DNA of 64,000 nucleotides, from assembly GCF_049727805.1 (NCBI RefSeq), contig NZ_JBCNYA010000015.1, positions 1 through 64,000 of the forward strand. Reading direction: 5' to 3'. A program made the translations under genes and the position numbers. This DNA is from Frateuria_A sp049727805. Its GTDB lineage: Bacteria > Pseudomonadota > Gammaproteobacteria > Xanthomonadales > Rhodanobacteraceae. The first letter of the stretch is position 1. Each line of letters opens with the position of its first letter. Below, one piece after another: positions 18,574-26,078 of this stretch. The notes under the pieces are model-generated. The model made no database searches. It was not told the DNA's origin and was given only the letters and a program-made list of their open reading frames with translations.

Positions 18574-18855
18574 ACCGGATATCTCGGCGCTGTGGACGGT
18601 GTGCGACCAGCGTTGCAGCGTCTGGTAGAGCCGCTCCTGCCGCGTGAGCACGCCCTGGTGGCAGCCCTTGGGCCGGGTCTGGTCGATCGGGTCGCGGCTC
18701 AGCGCACGCCAGCGCTTGACCAGCTCGGCCGGCGCCGGATGCGATTCGATCAGCGCACGCAGCACCAGCGACATGGCTTCCACTTCGTTCTTCAAGCCGT
18801 CCAGCTCGTTGCCGACCTGGGTGAAGGACACCGGCCGGCTGCTCGGAATCTCCAT
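18541..18855 (-). CDS. Small soluble protein of unknown function
   Basis: A 104-residue protein beginning MEIPSSRPVSFTQVGN, with helical, charged character throughout (VEAMSLVLRALIESHPAP, LVKRWRALSRDP). GGGAGCTG precedes ATG 18855. The last ten codons (SLSPPGRGLG) and the stop lie inside the CCCTCACCCC-family repeat, so the repeat has probably replaced or extended the original C-terminus. I do not recognise the family. It lies downstream of typA but beyond that gene's terminator. Confidence 0.6.
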   Translation of the reverse strand: MEIPSSRPVSFTQVGNELDGLKNEVEAMSLVLRALIESHPAPAELVKRWRALSRDPIDQTRPKGCHQGVLTRQERLYQTLQRWSHTVHSAEISGSLSPPGRGLG

Positions 18856-18943
18856 GACAGCTCCCTTGGCTCTCGCGCCGGCGTCCCCGCGCCGGTCGTC
18901 CGGACGTTGCACCCGCCACCGTGGTCGCCATGTGCACGGGAAC

Positions 18944-18967
18944 GAAAAAGCCGCCTCGCGGCGGCTT
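18944..18967 (-). terminator. Intrinsic terminator of typA
   Basis: On the minus strand AGCCGCC-GCGA-GGCGGCT is followed by a run of five Ts. It sits 26 bases past the typA stop and is the best-formed terminator on this strand in the window. Confidence 0.85.
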
Positions 18968-18992
18968 GATCGTGTCCCGGATGCGACGGCGG

Positions 18993-20822
18993 TCACGCCG
19001 CGCGAGAGGCCTTCTTGCGGTCGTTCTCGGTCAGGTGCTTCTTGCGCAGGCGGATTTCCTTCGGCGTGACCTCGACCAACTCGTCGTCGTCGATGAAGTC
19101 CAGCGCCTGCTCCAGCGAGAACTTGATCGCCGGAGTGAGCTGGATCGCGTCGTCCTTGCCCGAGGCGCGCATGTTGGTCAGCGGCTTGGGCTTGATCGCG
19201 TTGACCGTCAGGTCGTTGTCCTTGGCGTGGATGCCGACCAGCTGGCCCTCGTACACGTTGTCGCCCTCGGCCGCGAACAGCTTGCCGCGCTCCTGCAGCG
19301 GGCCCAGCGAGTAGGCGGGGGTGGTACCGCCGGCGTTGGCGATCATCACACCGTTGGGGCGCTTGGCGATCTGGCCTTCTTCCTTCGGACCGTAATGGTC
19401 GAACACGTGGAACAGCAGGCCCGAACCCTGGGTCAGGGTCTTGAACTGGTTCTGGAAGCCGATCAGGCCACGCGCCGGGATCATGTACTCCAGGCGCACG
19501 CGGCCCTTGCCGTCCGGCTCCATGTTCTTGAGCTGGCCCTTGCGGATGCCCAGGCGCTCCATCACCGGGCCCTGGTGAATCTCTTCCACGTCGACCACCA
19601 GCTGCTCGAACGGCTCCATCTTCTGGCCGTCGATCTCCTTGACGATCACTTCCGGGCGCGACACGGCGAGCTCGTAGCCCTCGCGGCGCATGTTCTCGAT
19701 CAGCACCGACAGGTGCAGCTCGCCGCGGCCGGAGACCAGGAACTTGTCCGCGTCCGAACCCTGCTCGACGCGCAGCGCCACGTTGTGCACCTGCTCGCGC
19801 TCGAGGCGGTCCTTGAGCTGGCGGCTGGTGAGGAACTTGCCGCCGGAGAGGTCCTTGTTGCCGGCGAACGGCGAGTTGTTCACCTGGAAGGTCATGCTGA
19901 TGGTCGGCTCGTCGACGGTCAGCGCCGGCAGCGCCTCGGGCTTGTCCAGCGAGCAGACGGTGTCGGAAATGGTGAGCTCCGCGATGCCGGAGATGGCGAC
20001 GATGTCGCCGGCCTCGGCACTGTCCTGCTCGATGCGCTCCAGGCCCATGAAGCCCAGCACCTGCAGCACCTTGCCCTGGCGCTTCTTGCCGTGGCGGTCG
20101 ATCACCGCGACGGGCATGTTCTTCTTCAGCGTGCCGCGCTGGATGCGGCCGATGCCGATCACGCCGACGAAGTTGTTGTAGTCGAGCTGGCTGATGCGCA
20201 TCTGGAACGGGCCTTCCGGATCCACTTCCGGCTTGGGCGCGTGCTGCATGATGGCTTCGTACAGCGGGGTCATGTCGCCTTCGCGGGCGTTCTCGTCCAG
20301 CGAGGCGTAGCCGTTCAGCGCCGAGGCGTAGACGATCGGGAAGTCCATCTGCTCGGGCGTGGCGCCCAGGCGGTCGAACAGGTCCCACACCTGTTCCACG
20401 ACCCACTCGGGGCGGGCGCCGGGGCGGTCGATCTTGTTGACCACCACGATCGGCTTGAAGCCCATCGCGAAGGCCTTCTGGGTGACGAAACGGGTCTGCG
20501 GCATCGGGCCGTCCATCGCGTCGACCAGGATCAGCACGGTGTCCACCATCGACAGCACGCGCTCCACCTCGCCGCCGAAGTCGGCGTGTCCGGGGGTGTC
20601 GACGATGTTGATGCGGTTGCCCTGCCAGCTGATGGCGGTGTTCTTGGCCAGGATGGTGATGCCGCGTTCCTTTTCCTGGTCGTTGGAGTCCATCACGCGC
20701 TCGGCCAGCACCGTGCGTTCGGACAGGGTGCCCGATTGTTTGAGAAGCTGATCCACAAGCGTGGTCTTGCCATGGTCGACGTGGGCGACGATGGCGATGT
20801 TGCGCAGTTTTTCGATGGACAT
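18993..20822 (-). CDS. typA: Ribosome-associated GTPase TypA/BipA
   Basis: A 609-residue translational GTPase related to EF-G, involved in 50S subunit assembly and stress or low-temperature growth. The P loop AHVDHGKTT is at residues 13-21; G3 is DTPGHADFG and G4 NKID. The EF-G-like domains follow and the C-terminus ends in a lysine-rich tail. Length matches E. coli BipA (607). A TATAAT -10 lies about 63 bases upstream of ATG 20822 and a terminator follows. It is a monocistronic unit. Confidence 0.97.
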   Translation of the reverse strand: MSIEKLRNIAIVAHVDHGKTTLVDQLLKQSGTLSERTVLAERVMDSNDQEKERGITILAKNTAISWQGNRINIVDTPGHADFGGEVERVLSMVDTVLILVDAMDGPMPQTRFVTQKAFAMGFKPIVVVNKIDRPGARPEWVVEQVWDLFDRLGATPEQMDFPIVYASALNGYASLDENAREGDMTPLYEAIMQHAPKPEVDPEGPFQMRISQLDYNNFVGVIGIGRIQRGTLKKNMPVAVIDRHGKKRQGKVLQVLGFMGLERIEQDSAEAGDIVAISGIAELTISDTVCSLDKPEALPALTVDEPTISMTFQVNNSPFAGNKDLSGGKFLTSRQLKDRLEREQVHNVALRVEQGSDADKFLVSGRGELHLSVLIENMRREGYELAVSRPEVIVKEIDGQKMEPFEQLVVDVEEIHQGPVMERLGIRKGQLKNMEPDGKGRVRLEYMIPARGLIGFQNQFKTLTQGSGLLFHVFDHYGPKEEGQIAKRPNGVMIANAGGTTPAYSLGPLQERGKLFAAEGDNVYEGQLVGIHAKDNDLTVNAIKPKPLTNMRASGKDDAIQLTPAIKFSLEQALDFIDDDELVEVTPKEIRLRKKHLTENDRKKASRAA

Positions 20823-20884
20823 GGCACAGGCCCGGGCGGCGCGTGGAAAGCCGCCACGTAAGTTTCGGAGGGGTTAACCCGGGA

Positions 20885-20890
20885 ATTATA
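20885..20890 (-). promoter_or_regulatory. -10 element (TATAAT) of typA
   Basis: A perfect TATAAT on the minus strand, giving a leader of roughly 55 bases that can form a small hairpin (GTGGCGGCTTTCCAC). No clear -35 at standard spacing was seen. Confidence 0.55.
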
Positions 20891-21017
20891 CGGACTTGCG
20901 CGACAACTTGCCCGTGCCGGGTCTGAACGGCCCTGGCGGGCCCGATCGGTCGAAAAACTGGCCTTCCGGCCGTCGTGGAGAGGGCGGCCCGCAGCGGGCC
21001 ACGACAGGAGACCAACG

Positions 21018-21677
21018 ATGAATGGCATGCCCCCCGTGGCGTCCCCCGAGGACTGGCAGGCAGCCCTCCACCGGCTGCGTGTCCGCGAAAAAGAGGCCAC
21101 CCGTGCGCTCGACGCGCTGGCGGCCGAGCGACGCCGGCTGCCGATGGTGCGTTTCGCGGGCGGCTACCGCTTCGAAGGTCCGGCGGGCGAGCTCGGCCTG
21201 GCGGACCTGTTCGAGGGCCGGCGCCAGTTGGTGGTCTATCACTTCATGCCGCCGGGAGAGGACTTCTGCGTGGGCTGCTCGGGCTTCGCGGACAACATCG
21301 GCCGGCTGGAGCACCTGCACGCACGCGACACCACCCTGGCCCTGGTCACGCCGGCGCCGTACGCGCGGCTGGCCGCCTACCGCGCACGCATGGGCTGGCA
21401 GGTGCCCTGGTACGCCGCGCTGGGCCCGGCCTTCAACGAAGCCTGCGGCCTGGGCGGAGGCGGCTTCGGGTTGAGCGTGTTCCTGCGCGAGGGTGAGGTG
21501 GTGTACCGCAGCTACTTCACCGATGCCCGCGGCGTCGACCGCCTGCGGCTGGACTTCAACCTGCTCGACCTCACGCCGTTCGGCCGCCAGGAAAGCTGGG
21601 AAGACTCGCCGTCCGGCTGGCCGCAGACCGAGCCCTACCGCTGGTGGCGCCGGCACGACGAGTACGGCGAAGCGTGA
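21018..21677 (+). CDS. DUF899 family thioredoxin-like protein
   Basis: A 219-residue protein of the DUF899 family, thioredoxin-fold proteins of unknown role. It has the family's YHFMPPGEDFCVGCSGFAD segment with a CxxC pair, and an N-terminal helical part (REKEATRALDALAAERRRLP). The CxxC might be redox-active, but no substrate is known. ATG 21018 follows GGAGACC. The stop faces the cysteine-hydrolase gene with 12 bases between. No signal peptide. Confidence 0.85.
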   Translation: MNGMPPVASPEDWQAALHRLRVREKEATRALDALAAERRRLPMVRFAGGYRFEGPAGELGLADLFEGRRQLVVYHFMPPGEDFCVGCSGFADNIGRLEHLHARDTTLALVTPAPYARLAAYRARMGWQVPWYAALGPAFNEACGLGGGGFGLSVFLREGEVVYRSYFTDARGVDRLRLDFNLLDLTPFGRQESWEDSPSGWPQTEPYRWWRRHDEYGEA

Positions 21678-21689
21678 GGACACGGCGCG

Positions 21690-22262
21690 CTACAGGGAGA
21701 GGCTTTCCACCCAGGCGGCGATCGTCTGCACGGCGGCCTGGCGGGGGAACACCTTCTCGGTCAGCACGCGGTGCACTTCCGGATCGGCATCGGCGCAGCC
21801 GTCGGCCAGCACGGTGAGGCGGTAGTCCAGGTCGGCCGCCAGCCGCACGGTCGAGAGCACCACGCCGCTGGTGGCCACGCCCGCCAGCACCAATGCCTCG
21901 ATGCCGGCCGCGCGCAGCACCATCTCCAGGTCGCTGCCGGCGAATGCGCCGATGCGACGCTTGGTCACCACCACGTCCTGCGGCTGCACGTCGAGCGAAG
22001 GGTGGAGGTCGCTGCCCGGCTCCCCTTCGACCAGGCGGCCGGTCCGGCGCATTTCCGAAAACCGCATGTTGTTGGGCGACACCTCGGGATAGCCCGGCCG
22101 GAAGCACACCCGCACCCACACCACCGGCAGGCCGGCACGCCGCGCGGCGGCGAGGGCGGTGCGGATGCGCCCGAGCAGGCCCTCGTCCGGATAGTTCTGC
22201 AGGATCGATGGCTGCAGGTCCATCAGCAACAGGGCAGTGCGCGGACCCGGGTCGGCGTGCAT
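21690..22262 (-). CDS. Isochorismatase-like (cysteine hydrolase fold) protein lacking the catalytic Cys
   Basis: A 190-residue protein of the isochorismatase/nicotinamidase fold. The catalytic Asp is Asp15 in LLLMDLQ and the Lys is Lys101 in VVTKRRIGAF. The position that normally holds the nucleophilic Cys (motif G-x-x-T-N-x-C) reads GVATSGVV at 128-135, with no Cys. The nearby region LAADLDYRLTVLADGCAD is otherwise normal. It may be catalytically altered or a binding protein. ATG 22262 was chosen over the longer frame to 22331. It follows yaeQ by 13 bases on the same strand, probably one transcript. Confidence 0.85.
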   Translation of the reverse strand: MHADPGPRTALLLMDLQPSILQNYPDEGLLGRIRTALAAARRAGLPVVWVRVCFRPGYPEVSPNNMRFSEMRRTGRLVEGEPGSDLHPSLDVQPQDVVVTKRRIGAFAGSDLEMVLRAAGIEALVLAGVATSGVVLSTVRLAADLDYRLTVLADGCADADPEVHRVLTEKVFPRQAAVQTIAAWVESLSL

Positions 22263-22275
22263 GGCTGGCTCCCGC

Positions 22276-22830
22276 TCAGGCGGCCGCGTACTCGCCCATG
22301 CGGGCGCGTGGCCGGATCGCGATGGTGGCATCGCCGGCGATCAGCTGCAGCTCGCCATCCTGGATCAGGCACTGCAGCCGCATGCCACGCTCGCACAACG
22401 CGGCGAGCTGGCGCACGGAGGCCTCGTCGATGTCGAGCACGGTCAGGTTTTCGTTGCGCGAGAGCGCGCCGCCCACCTTGTCCCACCAGATGTCGGCGGC
22501 GCGCCCGCCGTAGTTGAGCACCACCACCTGCTGCGCGCGGCCGCAGGCCTTGCGGAGGCGCGCCTCGTCCGGCTGGCCGAGCTCGATCCACTGTTCCACC
22601 TCGCCGCTGTACGCGCGCCGCCACAGGGCGGGCTCGTCCTCGTCGCTGAGGCCCTTGCCGAATTCGAGCCGCTCGTCGGCATGCAGCGCGAAGGCGAGCA
22701 GCCGCACCATCAGCCGCTCCTCGGTTTCGGACGGATGGCGGGCGAGGGTGAGTGCGTGGGTGGCGTAGTAATGCCGGTCCATGTCGCTGATCGACAGTTC
22801 GGCTTTGTGGATGGTGGCGTTGAGGGCCAT
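22276..22830 (-). CDS. yaeQ: YaeQ family protein
   Basis: A 184-residue protein of the YaeQ family, nuclease-like folds linked to RfaH-independent transcription elongation effects in enterobacteria. Features are the opening MALNATIHKAELSISDMDRHYY, the FALHADERLEFGKGLSDEDEP segment and the C-terminal block around WWDKVGGALSRNENLTV. Length matches the family (about 180). It is the first gene of a pair with the cysteine-hydrolase-like gene. It is divergent from the pseudouridine synthase, 75 bases between starts. Confidence 0.9.
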   Translation of the reverse strand: MALNATIHKAELSISDMDRHYYATHALTLARHPSETEERLMVRLLAFALHADERLEFGKGLSDEDEPALWRRAYSGEVEQWIELGQPDEARLRKACGRAQQVVVLNYGGRAADIWWDKVGGALSRNENLTVLDIDEASVRQLAALCERGMRLQCLIQDGELQLIAGDATIAIRPRARMGEYAAA

Positions 22831-22905
22831 GGACGTGCCTGGTTGCAGTGCAATCGGTCATTGTACGCCCCGGCTCCCTGGCGGCCGGCGCTAAGCTCGC
22901 CGTCG

Positions 22906-23784
22906 ATGATCCACGCCGACGCCCCCAGCACCGTGCACCTGCCCGAAGGCGACTGGCCGACCGCTCTCGATGGCCTGTGCGCGTGCTTCCCGCGCATTCC
23001 GCGCGAGCAGTGGCTGGACCGCGTGCGCCGCGGCCGCGTGCTGGATGCCGACGGCGCGCCGATCGACGAGCGCACGCCGCACCGGGCCGGCATGAAGCTG
23101 CGCTATTTCCGCGAGGTGGCCAGCGAGCCGTCCGTGCCCGGCGAGGAGGTGGTGCTGCATGCCGACGAGCACCTGGTGGTGGTCGACAAGCCGCACTTCC
23201 TGCCGGTGATCCCGGCCGGCGCATACGTGCGGCAGACCCTGCTGGCGCGGCTGGTTCGAAGGCTGGGCAATCCATCGCTGGTGCCGCTGCACCGGCTCGA
23301 CCGCGAGACCGCCGGGCTGGTGCTGTTCTCGGCGCAGCCGGCCACGCGCGATGCGTATCTCGGCCCGTTCCGCGCACGGCGCATCGCCAAGCGCTACGAG
23401 GCGCTGGCCGCGCCGTTGCCGGGCCTGGATTTTCCACACGTCCGCCGCTCGCGGCTGCAACGCGGCGAGCCGTTCTTCCGCATGTGCGAGGTGGACGGCG
23501 AGGCGAACAGCGAGACGCGCGTGGAGGTGATCGAGCGCGGCACGCGGCTGTGGCGCTATGCGCTGGAGCCGCATACCGGACGTAAGCACCAGTTGCGCGT
23601 GCACATGGCGTCGCTCGGCGCGCCGATCTGCAACGACCGGTTCTACCCGCAACTGCAGGAGCGCGGCGGCGATGACTTCAGCCGGCCCCTGCAACTGCTC
23701 GCGCGCGCCCTCACGTTCGTCGATCCCCTGAGCGGACAGCCGCGGGAGTTCCGCAGCAGGCTGTCGCTGGATCCGGTCGCGTAG
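22906..23784 (+). CDS. RluA-family pseudouridine synthase
   Basis: A 292-residue RNA pseudouridine synthase. The catalytic Asp is Asp132 in HRLDRETAGL, with the downstream KRYEAL and HTGRKHQLRVHM motifs of the RluA/TruC family. An N-terminal region of about 75 residues (IPREQWLDRVRRGRV) resembles an S4-like RNA-binding part. The target RNA cannot be assigned. ATG 22906 was chosen because upstream sequence in the open frame is a shadow of yaeQ. The stop is 47 bases from that of the serine hydrolase gene (convergent). Confidence 0.85.
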   Translation: MIHADAPSTVHLPEGDWPTALDGLCACFPRIPREQWLDRVRRGRVLDADGAPIDERTPHRAGMKLRYFREVASEPSVPGEEVVLHADEHLVVVDKPHFLPVIPAGAYVRQTLLARLVRRLGNPSLVPLHRLDRETAGLVLFSAQPATRDAYLGPFRARRIAKRYEALAAPLPGLDFPHVRRSRLQRGEPFFRMCEVDGEANSETRVEVIERGTRLWRYALEPHTGRKHQLRVHMASLGAPICNDRFYPQLQERGGDDFSRPLQLLARALTFVDPLSGQPREFRSRLSLDPVA

Positions 23785-23831
23785 GCGCCGGATGGAGCCG
23801 CTCCGGCTCGCGCCCAACGTCACCCGCGGTG

Positions 23832-24965
23832 TCAGGCATGCCGGTCGCGTCCGCCGTAGGCCTCGAGGATGGCCGTGCGTGCGCGGACCAGGTCGTCGAC
23901 GATGCGCGGCAAGCGCGCGCGGGTGAAGAAGATGCCGTAAAGGCCGCTTTGCCGGTCGATCCATGGATACGTGCCGAACGCGCCGGGACTGGACACCAGC
24001 GTGCAGCGTCGGTCGGCGGACCAGCGCTCGCACCAGTTGCCCAGCGCGTACTGCGGGCCGCCATGCCCGGCTCCGGGCGGTTTGTAGGCCATCGGCAGGC
24101 CGAGCGTCTGCGCCGTTTCCATGGCATCCACCGCGCCGGTGGAGAGGATGCGCTTCCCATCCGCGCTGCCGTCCTGCGCGAGCATCGTGAGGAAGCGCGC
24201 GTAGTCCTGCGCGGTCGTGACCACGCCACCCTGCAGCAGCGGGTCGAGCGTGTCCGAGGGCGCCACGCCGCGGGTGGGCAGGTGTTCCCAGTAGGTGTGG
24301 GTCATGCCGAGCGGCCCGGCGATACGCTGGTCGAACAGCGCGGACCAGCGCTCGTCCGTCACCGCCTCGACCGCCGCCCCCGCCACCTGGAAGCCGGGTC
24401 CGCCGTAGCGGAACACCGTGCCCGGCGCGTCCTGCAACGGCCGGCGTGCGACCGCGTCCGCGGAAGCGGCCAGGGTGATTCGCGGATCCTGTTGCAGGTC
24501 GACACGGTCGAGCAGGCTGCCTTCGCCGGAGGTCTGCGCCAGTAGTTGCCGCAATGTCGTGCGGCCGACGGCACCGGTGAAGGCAGGCAGGTAGCGGGAA
24601 ATCGGTGCGTCGAGCGAGAGCTTGCCCTCGTCGACGACGGTCATGACCAGCGCCGCGGTCATCCATTTCGAAGCCGAGGCCACCGGAAACTGTGCAGCCG
24701 GATCGATGCCGCCGAGGTCCTCGCGAAACAGCACGCGGCCGTCCCTCATCACGATCGCGGTCAGGCCGGGCGCACCGTGGCGAATCGCATCCTGCAGCGC
24801 CTGCTCCGCGGCTGCGGGTGCCCGCGCCGCGGGCTGGGCGGCGGCGGGTTTCCTGCTGGCCAGGTACGCGCGCTTGCCCGCATGGATGAGCAGGGCCACG
24901 CACCCGGACAGGCCGGCCATGACGAAGATCGCGAGCAGCAGTCGCGCGGTATCGGAAATCTTCAT
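23832..24965 (-). CDS. Serine hydrolase (beta-lactamase/class C fold) lipoprotein
   Basis: A 377-residue penicillin-binding-protein-like hydrolase. The lipobox is LSGC at residues 19-22, so it should be lipid-anchored. The nucleophile motif SASK (Ser97, Lys100) is followed by RYGGPG in place of the usual YxN, and HGGPQYALG late in the protein. Such proteins cleave esters or D-amino-acyl peptides; no substrate is indicated. ATG 24965 overlaps the stop of the VOC gene by four bases (ATGA), so translation is likely coupled. Confidence 0.85.
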   Translation of the reverse strand: MKISDTARLLLAIFVMAGLSGCVALLIHAGKRAYLASRKPAAAQPAARAPAAAEQALQDAIRHGAPGLTAIVMRDGRVLFREDLGGIDPAAQFPVASASKWMTAALVMTVVDEGKLSLDAPISRYLPAFTGAVGRTTLRQLLAQTSGEGSLLDRVDLQQDPRITLAASADAVARRPLQDAPGTVFRYGGPGFQVAGAAVEAVTDERWSALFDQRIAGPLGMTHTYWEHLPTRGVAPSDTLDPLLQGGVVTTAQDYARFLTMLAQDGSADGKRILSTGAVDAMETAQTLGLPMAYKPPGAGHGGPQYALGNWCERWSADRRCTLVSSPGAFGTYPWIDRQSGLYGIFFTRARLPRIVDDLVRARTAILEAYGGRDRHA

Positions 24966-25369
24966 GCATCGCCACCGCACAGCCATCCGCCCCATTCGGC
25001 CGGGTCGGTGTCCTGGAAGGTTTCGGAAAACACCCAGGCATGCCCGCCCGGATCGAACACGCTGTACTGGATCTCGCCATAGGGGAAACGCGTGGGCGGG
25101 CTGATGATCCGGGCGCCCGCGGCAAGCGCATGCGCGTGGTGCCGTTCGATGCCGACCAGCCGGACCATCACCGCCTGGGCGGGGCGAGCCCCGACGCCGC
25201 CGGGGTGAAAGCCTTCGCGCACCACGATGCAGGCGCCGCCGAATTCCATTTGCGCGCGGTGGTCGGCGATGCGCAGGCGCTCGCGGAAACCGAAAACGCG
25301 CTCCAGCCAGCGCACGGCGGCGCGAACGTCGGGATAGTCCAATACGGGGATGATCGTAGCGGCAGGCAT
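24962..25369 (-). CDS. VOC family (glyoxalase/bleomycin resistance-like) protein
   Basis: A 135-residue protein of the vicinal oxygen chelate fold. The two beta-alpha-beta halves are visible: DYPDVRAAVRWLERVFGFRER in the first, and FDPGGHAWVFSE with a metal-ligand-type sequence in the second. Family members span glyoxalases, dioxygenases and resistance proteins; no role is assigned. ATG 25369 was chosen over the longer frame because MPAATIIPVLDY is the natural start. The gene overlaps the following serine hydrolase gene by ATGA. Confidence 0.8.
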   Translation of the reverse strand: MPAATIIPVLDYPDVRAAVRWLERVFGFRERLRIADHRAQMEFGGACIVVREGFHPGGVGARPAQAVMVRLVGIERHHAHALAAGARIISPPTRFPYGEIQYSVFDPGGHAWVFSETFQDTDPAEWGGWLCGGDA

Positions 25370-25416
25370 CGAGCGGTTGCGCGCGAGTCCCGATGCGGAT
25401 GGGACGCACGCCTCCA

Positions 25417-25716
25417 TCAGCGGGAGCCCCGGCGCTGCTTGATGTAGTCGACGATTTCCGCCGTCGTCAGCTGGCCGTCGTGGTCGCTGTCGATCTCGTC
25501 GAAATGGTCGGCCAGGCGTGGCGTGCCCGCCTTGGCCTCGTCCCGGCTCAAGCGACCGTCATGGTTCGAATCGGCGTCGGCGAAACGCTGCTGGGCCCGT
25601 TCCATCATCTGTTGCGAGCGGGCCTCGCGCGCGCCCGCGCAGCCGCTGAGGCCCAGCGCAAGCACGGCGAGCAGGGTCGTGGCCAGGCGTCGGGTGGGCC
25701 GGAGAGAGATACGCAT
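25417..25716 (-). CDS. EF-hand calcium-binding lipoprotein
   Basis: A 99-residue lipoprotein. The lipobox is LSGC near residue 26 after a hydrophobic segment. Two EF-hand loops follow: DADSNHDGRLSR and DSDHDGQLTTAE, both with the acidic positions filled, so two calcium ions could bind. It resembles small periplasmic EF-hand proteins of Xanthomonadales. ATG 25716 gives the proper signal peptide; the longer frame adds sequence without protein character. Function is unknown. Confidence 0.8.
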   Translation of the reverse strand: MRISLRPTRRLATTLLAVLALGLSGCAGAREARSQQMMERAQQRFADADSNHDGRLSRDEAKAGTPRLADHFDEIDSDHDGQLTTAEIVDYIKQRRGSR

Positions 25717-26078
25717 GCTGTTGCCTCGAGGGTTGGGTGGGATGCATGCACGGTATGGCCGTGGCCTCCGCAGGATGTTTCCGGCGGCGTGGGATCTGTG
25801 AGCGTTTGTGTAGGCCGGGGAGGCCGGCAACATCTGCTTGCAAACGGGTTGGCTCGAAGGCTGGCTGGCCGGCTGCCTGTGTTCGGAGGCGCGTCGTGAT
25901 GCGGTGCAACATGCGCGCGAAAGTGCAGCGCGCATTTACAGCACGCTCACGCGGGGGTAAGTATTTGCCTCGGCCGTGGCGAAATGCCGCAGGCACAAGC
26001 AATAAGAACGGCGAAGCGGCGTGGCTGCCCGCCGGGCAGCCCACCGTCGTGTAACAGACCTGACGGGGAGCGAAGCTG
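25717..26078. promoter_or_regulatory. Intergenic region between the EF-hand gene and the TonB receptor, with a possible operator
   Basis: This 362-base region separates divergent genes and contains no protein-like frame. It must hold the promoter of the carbohydrate locus. At 25838-25854 TTGCAAACGGGTTGGC is an imperfect palindrome with one LacI-family-like half-site (TGCAAAC) and a degenerate second half. GGGGAGCG before ATG 26079 is the ribosome site of the receptor. No clear -35/-10 pair was identified. Confidence 0.35.

Noticed and set aside
22906..23784. Assignment of the pseudouridine synthase to TruC or RluA specifically
   Set aside because: Motifs define the family only; the N-terminal part does not match either closely enough to name the target site.
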